Origin: Coix lacryma-jobi var. lacryma-jobi
Lineage: Eukaryota; Streptophyta; Magnoliopsida; Poales; Poaceae
Direction of reading: 5' to 3'
Length of the DNA: 64,000 nucleotides
Assembly: GCA_009763385.1 (NCBI GenBank)
Contig: CM019823.1
Coordinates: 175,659,825 to 175,723,824, forward strand
Positions 12,290 through 23,700 of this stretch are shown here, piece by piece. Made by a program: the position numbers and the translations under genes. Below the pieces are notes generated by a model that did no database searches, was not told the origin of the DNA, and saw only the letters and a program-made list of their open reading frames with translations. Within the stretch, counting starts at the first letter, position 1; every line of letters begins with the position of its first letter.

Positions 12290-13609
12290 CTATTGGCATG
12301 TCGTGCCCGCGAGGAACGCTGAGATGACATCCTCATCAGGCACGTGGGGGAGCTCGAGGCGCTGCTTCGAGAACCGACGAGCGAAGTCGCGGAGGGGCTC
12401 GTCCGCTGCCTGCCTGCTACGCCGTAGATCCCAGGGGTTGCCTAGGCGTACGCAACTCCCCTTGAAATTCCCGTCGAAGACCCTGACTAGATCGGCCCAG
12501 TCATGGATCCGATCCGGCGGGAGCCCCTCGAGCCACCGGCGGGCGGTGTCCGAGAGGTAGAGTGGGAGCTGGCGTATGATCACGCGGTCGTCGCTCTTTG
12601 CTCCGCCTAGTTGGCAGCCTAGGCGGAAGTCGGAGAGCCAGAGCTTCGGCTCGACCTCCCCGTCATACTTCACGATGTTGGTCGGTTGCCGGAAGCGGTC
12701 GGGGAGGGTCGAGCTACGGATGGCCCGGCTGAAGACCCTGGGGCCCGGGGGCTCGAGGGTTTGTCGGTCCTCGTCGCTGTCGTAGCACCCTCCACGATGG
12801 GCATTATAGCCACGCTCCTCAGCGCCCTTGTCCTTGCGCCGGCGGTTGATGTCGTTGCGGGCGTCATTGGCATCTCGAGGTGGCCTGTTGTCGACGACCC
12901 GTTCCCGGACTGGCCTGGCTCGAGGGGCGTCCGGCTGGTGGACGGACATCTCCCGCTCGTTGTGGGGCGCGTCTACTGGCTTCCTCGAGGCCGCCCCGCG
13001 CCGTCGCGAGGCTGAGCTCTCGGCCTGCTGTACAGCGGCTGTCTCGAGGAGGTTCTTCATTTCCCCGAGCATGCGCCTGGCGTCAGGGTTGGAGACGGCG
13101 GGTAGATCGCGGAGCAGCATTGCGGCTGCCACCACGTTCTGTCCGGCTCGCGGGAAACGCACTTCGGGGCGTGCTGGTGCCCCGTCCTCGAGGATCTGCC
13201 GATGGACCTCTCGAGCGCGGCCACGAATACCGGCGCCTCGAGGCTGGGCTTGTTCCTGCACTAGGGTTTTCTCGAGCTGCAGCAGGCGCTGTCGGTCCTC
13301 CTCAGCCTTGGCGATGGCCTCCCGCAACTGTGCGAGCTGCGCCGCCCGGTCGTCGCTGTGCCGAGATGGTGCAGCCGGTGCCGGGGGTTCGTTCCTCCCC
13401 TGAACGCGTGATCCGCCTGCCGCAGCCACGTCTCCGGGCTCTTCGAGGTTGAGCGCCGACCTGTTGTCGTCGCCGTGGTCCTCGGTGTCGCTCACGACCC
13501 CCTCGAGCTGGAAGCACTCCCTGGTGGGATCCCAGAGGTCAGGGTCGTGGTAGTCGTACTCGTCGGAGTCGGAGCTGTTGGTGACGCGCCGCCCTAGCTC
13601 GTGCTGGGA
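12290..13609 (-). pseudogene. gag (capsid) of element A
   Basis: Retrotransposon gag domain: RFRQPTNIVKYDGEVEPKLWLSDFR, then LPLYLSDTARRWLEGLPPDRIHDWADLVRVFDGNFKG, the usual capsid signature of Ty3/gypsy elements. The upstream part is charged and low in complexity. The frame is open from the TAG at 13610-13612 to the TAG at 12290-12292. Sequence downstream stays in the same frame (LVHELGCYRPRTVEDLMD), so the stop interrupts one polyprotein and is not a natural gag terminus. Confidence 0.88.
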
Positions 13610-14283
13610 CTACAACTCGCGGTACCACTCTCCGACTGTAACTCGCCGGGGTGGCTCGACGACCCGCGAGAAGCCGCGGTCGACGTGCGCGGGGTAGACG
13701 ATTTCCAGGTTGGCGGTGGCTCGTAGGAGCACGCCCGGACGTTCCTCCTGCTCCGCCGCCGCTCGGTCCCGATGGCGCTCGTTGAGGTGGTGGGCATAGA
13801 TAGCTGTGGAGTTGTTGAGGCCGAACGGGCACTGCTGACGTCGAGCGCGGTACACCCTGTGCGGGAGGAAGCCAGTTGGTGTCGACGGAGCACGGCTCGG
13901 GGGCCTCTGGCCAGGCTCCCGGTCCGTGCGCATGACGAACGCGAACTCGCTGGGAGAGCGCGCGCGCGCCCCAGAAGTCTCCAGCCGTACGTCAGGCAGG
14001 TTCCTCCTCGGGGACCCGTGCCGGCCGCGGGGAAGTGGGTGTACGCCGCGGGCACCGCCTGTGCCTGGCGACGATGGTGACGACGGCGCCGCTCACGAGG
14101 TGGCGATGCGTGGTGATGCGGGCGACGCACCACGCCCCCCGCGCGGGGTGGCATGACACGCCCTCCGCTCGGGCTCTCCGTGGAGAGCAGGGTCAGCTCA
14201 TTGCCGCTGCCGGTGGCCAGGAACTCGAGGCTCCCGAACCAGATGACGGCACCAGCGGAGAACGAAGGAGTGGAAAAAGCCAT
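13610..14283 (-). pseudogene. gag N-terminal region of element A, frameshifted
   Basis: The likely start is the ATG at 14283 (MAFSTPSFSAGAVIWFGSLE), 60 bp inside the 5' LTR. Sequence after about 13933 is in another frame (TGFLPHRVYRARRQQCPFGLNN) and runs to the TAG at 13610. One frameshift is therefore needed between about 14150 and 13933. The CG-dinucleotide run near 13957-13968 is the most likely slippage site. Low-complexity GC-rich sequence makes the exact point uncertain. Confidence 0.6.
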
Positions 14284-14322
14284 CCAGGAAACAACGAGAA
14301 ATCAACTCAGTCACGCGACGCT

Positions 14323-14340
14323 CCCCTACCTGGCGCGCCA
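14323..14340 (-). other. Primer binding site of element A
   Basis: On the - strand the 5' LTR is followed, after a 2-nt gap, by TGGCGCGCCAGGTAGGGG. It starts with TGG, the complement of the CCA end of a tRNA, at the expected place. I do not assign the tRNA species. Confidence 0.75.
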
Positions 14341-14342
14341 AC

Positions 14343-15545
14343 TGTCGGTGTTTCGACCCCGGGGGTCTGACACCAACGAGTAATATGATCGCGTGCTCTC
14401 TTCCTGGATGGTGATGCAAGATGACACAAGGATTTATCCTGGTTCGGGCAAAGAAGGCCCTACGTCCAGCGGGGGGAGGATGTTATTGTATTACTTGCAC
14501 CTAAGTGCTTGTACAGGGGCAATACAAGCTCAATGAGCGTGAACCGGAGTTCGGACTCGTGTGTGTGAGTGTGGACTCGTGTCGTGCAAGTCCGTGCGTA
14601 ACCGTAGACTCGTGTGTTGTCTCTTGCGTGCGAAGGGCCCTGGCGTCCCCTTTTATAGAACAAGAGGAGGCCAGGGTTTACACAGGATCGATATGTACAG
14701 CGCTCGATATGGCGAAGGGTAGGAACTCTGTCTTGTCGAAGTCACTGTAGCCAACGTGGGTGTTGCTGTTGAGGCGTCCTTGATGCGTGGCCTCCATCCC
14801 GAGCGCGGACGTGGAGGCGTGGCGATGTGGAAGCCGTACAACACACATTCCGGCACGTACGGGACACGGCGGGGTCCCTCCGGGTCTTGGGGTACCTGTC
14901 CTCCAATAGCGTGAAAGTAGCCAGGGCTCGAGGGGCTCAGAGCCGGCCTCGAGGTGGCGCCTACGGGGGGCTCGAGTCCCCGCAGGTATGGGCAAGTCCC
15001 GGGAAACCCGATTGAGCAGCAGGTATCCGAGCCTCGAGACGTGGCTTGGACGTGCGACAGTGTAGGGTATGGGTTAATAGTGCCGTACTGGTGCCTTTTT
15101 GCCCATGCTTGTGGTGAAAATGAGACTTGACTCTGCCCTGGTTCACTGTGGTACACGTCGGGTTGTAGAGGACGTGACTGGAGTAGATGGACGCATTAAA
15201 TGCGCGGCATGAGATTGGCATCCGATGTCTGCCGCTCGAGGGAGGCGTGATGTGCCTCGTGGGATGGTTTACCGTGCTAGAGAGGCTCGAGGTCCCTGCG
15301 CAGGGTCTCGAGGAGCGGTGCAGGGCTCGAGGCCTGTGTGCCGGGGCTCGAGGGGTAGGCTGTCATGAGGCGGACAGTAAGGCTTTGGCGGCCCTGGGCT
15401 CCCTGGTGATGGGCCGGCGTTGTAGACCTCGAGGGGTTGGCTTTTTAGAAGGTTAGACTTGCTGGGTTTGTTATTAATTGGTGTTCTAGGTTTAACCTAT
15501 TTGTTTTGCGTTGCTTGGGGGTACCCCTTTTGTGGACCCCCGACA
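14343..15545 (-). repeat. 5' LTR of element A
   Basis: 1203 bp and collinear with the 627-1829 copy without indels. It adjoins the PBS and is therefore the 5' LTR of the - strand element. It carries the promoter that would drive gag-pol. Followed on the right by the GATAT duplication at 15546-15550. Confidence 0.95.
14650..14657 (-). promoter_or_regulatory. TATA box in the 5' LTR of element A
   Basis: TATAAAAG on the - strand, identical in sequence and LTR position to the copy at 934-941. Candidate start of the gag-pol transcript. Confidence 0.6.
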
Positions 15546-15550
15546 GATAT

Positions 15551-16199
15551 GCAAACGTATATTATTGGAAGGGTTGATAAAGGAGACAACCAATTCTTTG
15601 TCAAATGTGAGATATGTGTTGATGAAGGCAATCTGAAGGGAATTTCTTGTTCTTGTCTTAAGTTGCAATCCCTTGGAACCCCCTGCTCACACATCTTCTT
15701 CGTATTGGGATATCGCGAAGAATGCGAGCTTCCACTCTGCTGTGTTTTGAAAAGGTGGACCAGGGGGGCCAAGAGTGCATTTGTTCCTATAAGAAAGAGC
15801 ACCATGTATGACTATTCAGATAGCCTACAGAGGTACCGTGAGCTATGTAATATCAGTCACAGTGCATCCTTTGTAGCATCTCGTTCACCTGAGGCATATG
15901 AGCGGCTGAAACGCGTTTTGCATGAGGAAGCTGCTATGATCCCGCCAAATGGAGAGAACGGAGGCACCAGTTATGGTCCAGTGCTGCCGCAGGCCTTGGA
16001 TGTTGATTCCGTAGAGTCCTCAAATGTCTTGGATCCCATGCATGTGCCTGGCAGAGGGGCCCCGAAGAAAAAGTTGAAGTCAATTTCAAATACGAAGAAA
16101 TCTAAGGTGAAATGTACCCTGTGTAAGATTGAGGGACACAATCGGCGAACATGCTCCACGAGAAAAGAGGTAGCAAATAGTAATGTTCTTCAAAGCTGA
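15551..16199 (+). pseudogene. FAR1-like MULE transposase, second part (SWIM and CCHC fingers)
   Basis: Continues the 1-626 frame after element A. Contains a SWIM zinc finger (CSCLKLQSLGTPCSHIFFVL; CxC...CxH), typical of FAR1/MuDR-type proteins. A C-terminal CCHC knuckle follows (CTLCKIEGHNRRTC; CX2CX4HX4C), and the stop is at 16197-16199. No new stop or frameshift is visible here. Apart from the TAG at 370 and the insertion, the coding sequence is well kept, so inactivation looks recent. Its 3' end faces the Ulp1 gene 0.7 kb away. Confidence 0.85.
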
Positions 16200-16890
16200 A
16201 AACTATTGAGGCATGCGTTTTTTTGACTAAAGTTCCTCTTCATTTGTAGGAAACAAAGCTCCCTGAGGATGTGTTGGATATGTGATTTGCTAAGGATCTT
16301 CTGGCTAGATTGCATAATAGGTACGCTGGATGGATTGAATAAAACTCTTGTTCAAGTATGTCGATTCCTGAAGTTTGCCACAAAAGTTTGCCTCTATCTT
16401 GCAGTATTTGAGTTCATTAGAACAATATTCTTTTTGTGTAAATGCAGAAGATGTACAAAGTAGGGCAACTGTTCCTTTTTTCCCTGTTAGAGTTGATTGA
16501 AATAAGCAAGAAGATGCAGGGAGATGTTGTCTATGTCTTCCATCTTCTAGATCTAGATAGATTAAAAATAAACCAAATTTATTTTACAAATAAATTAAAT
16601 GCTTAAATATTCATGGACCACGCTTTTTTAACAATGTTGAATGTACATGTTGTACAATTACTTTTTCCAAGGGCTTTGATTGTATGGCCCTGGAGTGATG
16701 GCCCTTCGTGCTCGTTTAGCCATACTGTCGGTGTTGAATTTGTCCACAACAGTGACATGAGCAGTTTGGGCAATCCTTTTGGGGGGGGGGCGTCCTCGCC
16801 TTTTCTTTTTTGTAGACTCAGATGCTATTTTTTCTTCCCCTCCTGATGCTATAATTGCTTCGACTCCTTTCATTCCTTTTTTTCCTCATG
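16200..16890. other. Convergent intergenic region of the MULE module
   Basis: AT-rich 3' region shared by the FAR1-like gene (+) and the Ulp1 gene (-). A possible 3' splice site (CATTTGTAG at about 16242-16250) suggests a 3' UTR intron of the FAR1-like transcript. No coding domain is seen. Confidence 0.4.
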
Positions 16891-19800
16891 TTACGATCTG
16901 AATGGAGCAGCCTCGTGCATATCCTATAGCTAAAATTTGACATTTCGTCGTGTACAAGTGAAAAAATTGGACGTCACGAACCAGTTTTGTTTTAGTCTAC
17001 CAATTTGGGAACGTAAATAACTGTAAGACTCACGTTTGTAAAATCTTGAACCATTTTTTCGCCATCCCAAGCAAGAATATATTGTATTACAAACGCACCA
17101 CATGAATAACTGTGAAATAACATAAACTGTAGTAATTGGACTACAACATTAATATAATAGGGAAAAAGAGTACCTGTCTTCTTGTTTGGGTATGTTTTGA
17201 TAGGGAACTATTTTCCAGTCATGCAAATTAATTGGTTTTTCAAATTTGACCAACTTATTGTTGGCCAAAAAGTCGACGCATGCCTGTATGCATTCCACCT
17301 AGTGGATGGTTAGATACACTCTAGTTTGATCAACCTATAGTTCTACTTCAATACACAATAGTTGGTACGTGATACACATAGGATCTGTACTTACCAATGC
17401 CTTCTCTAGGTATTTGTCTCGCATTCGTAGAGAGTCAAGAATTTGTACCTCTGTCTTTATAAAATTGAGCACTAGGAGACCCCAGTGGTTACCATTAATA
17501 TGCATTGGCACAAAAACCTATAAAATAATTATTGGAACACTATTGAATGCATGGCTACAATTGAAACAGGAAAATTTTCCAAATTTAATTCTGAAACTCA
17601 ATGTAGGAAGAAAAAAAGTATGAAAACAAAATCAGTATTACATACCAAATGTCTTCCTTCACATTTCTCAGCTATTCGCTTCTTGAATCCATTGCGCTTA
17701 CCCAGATTGTTTGTTGTTAACTTGTGGGCTTCGAACGTTGTTATATATGATGTTGACTCATTCTCCACATTACTCAAATGAACAAAGGCATTTATGACCT
17801 GCAAAAGGTTCACTTAGTGCATAGTAGCTGACTGCATGTTTGTACTGATGACATGGATCTGCAATGATATTACCTCATCTACTATATAGTCCTGTGAGAC
17901 ATTTCGGCGTAGTTGTTGTGCTGTAAGAACATGGCCATCTATGTCAACAATTGTAGCATAGTCGTAACTGCGTTTTACGAAGATGGCAGCTTCTGTGTCA
18001 ATTGTACCCATATTGTAATCGTTGTCGACAATAGGCTTCCTTGGTTTGATATGTTTTGTAGGCGGGTCGCCTTGCTGTTGCATGATATTTTCAACCGTGT
18101 CAAATCTTGAAGTGGTTGCTTCAGCATTTAAGCTTTCCCACGTCTAGTGGAAACGTGTATGTATGGGTTCCTACAATTGGTGTTGTTGTGTTATATTCTA
18201 AATAAACGACAGAAGCATCAGACATGAACTAGTGATAACATAAATTACAAATATGCAATACCTGAAAATGTGCAGATGTAGGCATAGGTGGGTGAACTTG
18301 TGTAGATAAAGGAATAGGTGTCTCAACATGTGCAGTTTTAGCTTTAGATTGTTCAATAAGAAACTGCACTAGTTGTCGGATTTCCTGTGTTATGACACTT
18401 TGTTAGTGAATGGTGCATTGATGGGTACCTAAAATAAGTACTATCACACTGGTTACCTGGATCTCTAATTTCATTTGAGCATTGTCAGATTTGATTTGTG
18501 CATTATCAGCTTCAATTTTAGTGACCCAATCTTCTAGGGTTCTATCGCTGCTAAAATTAGCAACCTCCATCTTTTGTGACAACAGATTCTTATCAAGTGC
18601 GTATTTCATATCAACAAGTTTGTTCTCCACTTTTAGCATAAGTTCCATTTGGAATTTATTCTTCCAAAATTGAAGGCTTTGCACCTGCAGAATTAGGAAA
18701 TAATGAATTAGGCACAAAAATGAGCTAATGCTCAAAAATTGATGGCATACTAACTTCTTGGTTGCTTAGACCATCATGTGCACATTTTGCTTGTTGCGCA
18801 TGTGAGAATGATGCTTCTGTTGCTTCATTTTTATGTTGGGTGGTGTGTGAAACATGGGGCACCATAAGCTGCAAACAAGTATGATAGTTAGGTTGGCATT
18901 GCAATATGACTTAAGGAGAGTGTTTCGAAACTTACAGTTCCTCCATGTATCCCGTCCTTACTAAAAGCATATGATCGAGAACTGGCATTGGATTCATTCC
19001 AGAACACCATCAGCGGTGGTTGCATTGTCCTTTTCTCATACTCAATCCCGTATTTGTTGGCCACAATGACGCGCTCCCAGTACCAAAACTATAAACAAAT
19101 TAAACAAAATAAGACCAAGGATAAACACTGTTTATATGAGTTGGTTGTACCACAAAACTGACCTGTAGCAAAACCAAATTGCCTTGTAGGGTACTTTGCT
19201 TTTTGGTGTTGTAATTATGGCATGATTGTAATAGATGGTTCAGAGTGAACTGGCCCCAATTGAATTTCTGAATTTTTGATACATCTCGAACAAGTTCTAT
19301 ATAACTCCAATGGACATTGCTCCCTGTTGTTGAGGCTAAAATAACACCAATTGTGAACAACACAAAGGCTCTTTTGAAATCATCATCCGGAGGTCGTGAT
19401 CGATCAATCATGTCTTCCAACCCTTTTAGCTCCAGCTTGTGTCTTGCATCGGCATACCTCTTAAACAAGTCACTCTGCACAGTTTCATTTTCACTCTGCA
19501 TTTTTGCTGTTACATATTTTTCTACATCATCACCATCAATCCGGAGTCCCATTATATTTTTGACATCATCTGCATGAAAAATTACATTTTCACCACATAA
19601 ATTGAAAGTTCTGTTGCTGACTTGGTATAAATCTGCAAGGTCCATTATCAATTTTTCCTGAGAGTGGTCTCTGGCATATGAATCAGCTCCCCAAGTCCGG
19701 TTGCCTGAATAGCTTCCATGTGTGGTTGTGATGACTTTAACCTTTTTATGGCTTTTACAAATCTCACAGGTGAGTGAGTTAAATGCATATCAGCTTTCTG

Positions 19801-19959
19801 CTGCAACCAATTGGCCCATGATAACTTGGTACACATGTACAGACAACTTAGACATAAACTGGAACTACATATGGAGATTACCTGGTTACTGGTATCATTT
19901 CGCTTGTTTTGAGTACTACTCCTGCTATGATTACCATCTGCATCAAAATATGTGAACAT
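16891..19959 (-). pseudogene. Ulp1-family (C48) cysteine protease gene of a MULE, one apparent frameshift
   Basis: Proposed exons on the - strand: 19959-19882, 19800-19163, 19088-18936, 18868-18755, 18684-18457, 18384-18262, 18143-17874, 17798-17646, 17517-17395, 17298-17174, 17109-17034 and 16923-16891. All have GT/AG borders and phases that join, giving about 700 residues. The middle has the plant Ulp1-associated pattern (NIMGLRIDGDD, FVLFTIGVILAST). The peptidase core reads YIVDE-VINAFVHL, then NGNHWGLLVLN (His), VQILDSL (Asp), PYQ (possible oxyanion Gln) and SCGAFVIQYI (nucleophilic Cys), so the triad is kept. The only clear lesion is a 1-nt loss in an A-run near 19652-19657. Ulp1-like genes are known passengers of some plant MULEs (Kaonashi type). 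They cleave SUMO-like conjugates, but the role in the element is unknown. Confidence 0.8.
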
Positions 19960-20745
19960 AAAATGTTAAGTTGCCGATATAGTTTGAACTGTGCTCATTA
20001 ATAATGATGCCCTGGAGGAGAGCTCAGAATGACTCGCTGCATTCTGTATAATAGAATTTTGGTTTATTTCATCTGAATGTTCTATTAAAAAGCTGTTGGT
20101 ACGAAAGTTGACCCCTTCAGTATTGACTTCATTGTCAATTGACAGGTGTTGGTGTTGACGTGCGTGATGGGGATACCCACATTGTTCAGTAGTTCATCTA
20201 CAACCTTATGGTGTTGCAGTTCCTTTTCCTTAGTTTTTGGTCGATGACCTAATATAAAGTACCACATCAATTATATGGCCACACCTCATGAGCCATGAGC
20301 CCAAACGATGCCTCTTCAAACCCTATTTACACAAGCGCGCCCCACTATGCAAGTTAAACTGAAGGAGGGATATAATTTACCTATACCCATGTTCTCGGCG
20401 TACAGGGCTGCCCTCCATCTCCTGGTGTTTGCATGGTGCCGGTGTCCATTACAGGCGACGAATTTGATGGCCGCCGGGGAAAACTGGAAGAAACTCACAA
20501 GAAACCGAGACAGGAAGGAAGAATGTAGATGTCGTATACAGAAGGAAAGAGATAATTATATGGAATCCTATAATTTCACCGTGTAGAGATCGTAGATGAA
20601 ACTGCCGTCTCCGATCTCTTCGCGAGCAAGGACAACCGAGCGGTATAAGCCTGGGTGTTTTGGGCTAGCCCACCGCAAAGTTGTCGTTGGGCCTATTAGA
20701 GATATTGGGCCTATATCTCATTTTTAGGTTCAAATTAACCATTCC
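19960..20745. other. Upstream region of the Ulp1 gene
   Basis: Holds a possible further 5' exon on the - strand (about 20085-20250, after a TATATTAG acceptor) and a GC-richer stretch at 20300-20650. Otherwise non-coding. The right terminal repeat of the MULE may lie here, but its partner is outside the window, so I cannot place it. Confidence 0.35.
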
Positions 20746-23700
20746 AATTTGAATTAATCAAACCTTTCGCATTCAAATGTGGACAACACCAACACAAAAG
20801 GCTGATACAGAATGATTTTACAAATTTATACAAAAAAAAATCATCGCATTCTGAGCTAGTATGAGGGAGAAAACCGATTTACAAAGTTTATGGACTGATA
20901 AAAAAAGAATCCACATTGTTCACTGTGAACAACACCTGTTCATCGTGAACAAGTGCGATTTATTTTTTTAATGTGTAGCTGAAATTTGTAAACAGTTTTT
21001 CTCCCTCATACTAACTCCAAAGTGGATGATTTTTTTCCTTCACTTTTCTAAATTCAGGATCTATCATTTTAGTCGGCTCATCTATCCATGTGACTAATTT
21101 AAAAGAATTTAAATTTTGAATTTCAAACAATGATAGCTTCAAATCGGTTTTTTGAAACCCAAAACGATATCAACATAAAAGGTGATGAATACAAAAGTTG
21201 TTCAACTCGTGATTCTCTACAACTTTTATTTTGGTGATTTCTTCGTTCGAGAAATTATTAGCTCACATTAATCATAAAACTTAAACATGACACATAAAGT
21301 TTATGAAGCCATACGAGAGATGATGCAGATTTATGAACAATGCTACTACCACTTTGTCGGATGAAGAAATGACCAATACAAAAGTTGTAGATTTTGTCGA
21401 GTTATCCAACTTTGCTATTCATCCCTTTTTTAGCTGAAATCATTTGGGGTTTTAAAATGCTGTCTGAAGTTGGCTTTTAAAAAAATTTCAAAATTTGAAT
21501 TAATCAAACCTTTCGCATTCAAATGTGGACAACACCAACACAAAAGGTTGATACAGAATAATTTTACAAATTTATACAAAACAAATTCATCGCATTCTGA
21601 GCTTGTATGAGGGAGAAAACCGATTTACAAAGTTTATGGACTGATCAAAAAAAGAATCCACATTGTTCACTGTGAACAGCACCTGTTCATCGTGAACAAG
21701 TGCGATTTATTTTTTTAATGTGTAGCTGAAATTTGTAAACAGTTTTTCTCTCTCATACTAACTCCAAAGTGGATGATTTTTTTTCCTTCACTTTTCTAAA
21801 TTCAGGATCTATCATTTTAGTCGGCTCATCTATCCATGTGACTAATTTAAAAGAATTTAAATTTTGAATTTCAAACAATGATAGCTTCAAATCGGTTTTT
21901 TGAAACCCAAAACCATCTCAACATAAAAGGTGATGAATACAAAAGTTGTTCAACTCGTGATTCTCTACAACTTTTATTTTGGTGATTTCTTCGTTCGAGA
22001 AATTGTTAGCTCACATTAATCATAAAACTTAGACATGACACATAAAGTTTATGAAGCCATACGAGAGATGATGCAGATTTGTGAACAATGCTACTACCAC
22101 TTTATCGGATGAAGAAATGACCAATACAAAAGTTGTAGATTTTGTCGAGTTATCCAACTTTGCTATTCATCCCTTTTTCAGCTGAAATCATTTGGGGTTT
22201 CAAAATGCTGTCTGAAGTTGGCTTTTTAAAAAAATTTCAAAATTTGAATTAATCAAACCTTTCGCATTCAAATGTGGACAACACCAACACAAAAGGCTGA
22301 TACATAATGATTTTACAAATTTATACAAAAAAAATCATCGCATTCTGAGGTAGTATGAGGGAGAAAACCGATTTACAAAGTTTATGGACTGATAAAAAAA
22401 GAATTCACATTGTTCACTGTGAACAGCACCTGTTCATCGTGAACAAGTGCGATTTATTTTTTTAATGTGTAGCTGAAATTTGTAAACAGTTTTTCTCCCT
22501 CATACTAACTCCAAAGTGGATGATTTTTTTCCTTCACTTTTCTAAATTCAGGATCTATCATTTTAGTCGGCTCATCTATCCATGTGACTAATTTAAAAGA
22601 ATTTAAATTTTGAATTTCAAACAATGATAGCTTCAAATCGGTTTTTTGAAACCCAAAACCATCTCAACATAAAAGGTGATGAATACAAAAGTTGTTCAAC
22701 TCGTGATTCTCTACAACTTTTATTTTGGTGATTTCTTCGTTCGAGAAATTGTTAGCTCACATTAATCATAAAACTTAAACATGACACGTAAAGTTTATGA
22801 AGCCATACGAGAGATGATGCAGATTTGTGAACAATGCTACTACCACTTTGTCGGATGAAGAAATGACCAATACAAAAGTTGTAGATTTTGTCGAGTTATC
22901 CAACTTTGCTATTCATCCCTTTTTTAGCTGAAATCATTTGGGGTTTCAAAATGCTGTCTGAAGTTGGCTTTTTAAAAAAATTTCCAAATTTGAATTAATC
23001 AAACCTTTCGCATTCAAATGTGGACAACACCAACAGAAAAGGGTGATACAGAATAATTTTACAAATTTATACAAAACAAATTCATCGCATTCTGAGCTTG
23101 TATGAGGGAGAAAACCGATTTACAAAGTTTATGGACTGATAAAAAAAGAATCCACATTGTTCACTGTGAACAGCACCCGTTCATCGTGAACAAGTGCGAT
23201 TTATTTTTTTAATGTGTAGCTGAAATTTGTAAACAGTTTTTCTCTCTCATACTAACCCCAAAGTGGATGATTTTTTTTCCTTCACTTTTCTAAATTCAGG
23301 ATCTATCATTTTAGTCGGCTCATCTATCCATGTGACTAATTTAAAAGAATTTAAATTTTGAATTTCAAACAATGATAGCTTCAAATCGGTTTTTTGAAAC
23401 CCAAAACCATCTCAACATAAAAGGTGATGAATACAAAAGTTGTTCAACTCGTGATTCTCTACAACTTTTATTTTGGTGATTTCTTCGTTCGAGAAATTGT
23501 TAGCTCACATTAATCATAAAACTTAGACATGACACATAAAGTTTATGAAGCCATACGAGAGATGATGCAGATTTGTGAACAATGCTACTACCACTTTATC
23601 GGATGAAGAAATGACCAATACAAAAGTTGTAGATTTTGTCGAGTTATCCAACTTTGCTATTCATCCCTTTTTCAGCTGAAATCATTTGGGGTTTCAAAAT

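Larger units (their letters stand above)
627..15545 (-). mobile_element. LTR retrotransposon A, Ty3/gypsy, Tat lineage (Retand/Grande-like), defective
   Basis: A 14,919-bp element with 1203-bp LTRs, TG...CA ends and GATAT duplications. Gag-PR-RT-RNaseH-IN run on the - strand, with the PBS beside the 14343 LTR and the PPT beside the 1829 LTR. Tat-lineage hallmarks are the second, archaeal-type RNase H domain after the normal one and a long antisense ORF between pol and the 3' LTR (2988-7373). The coding region is broken: gag N-terminal frameshift, TAG stops at 13610, 12290 and 10988, and an in-frame RT deletion near 10761-10775. It can move only with proteins supplied by a relative. It sits inside the FAR1-like transposase ORF. 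Confidence 0.95.
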
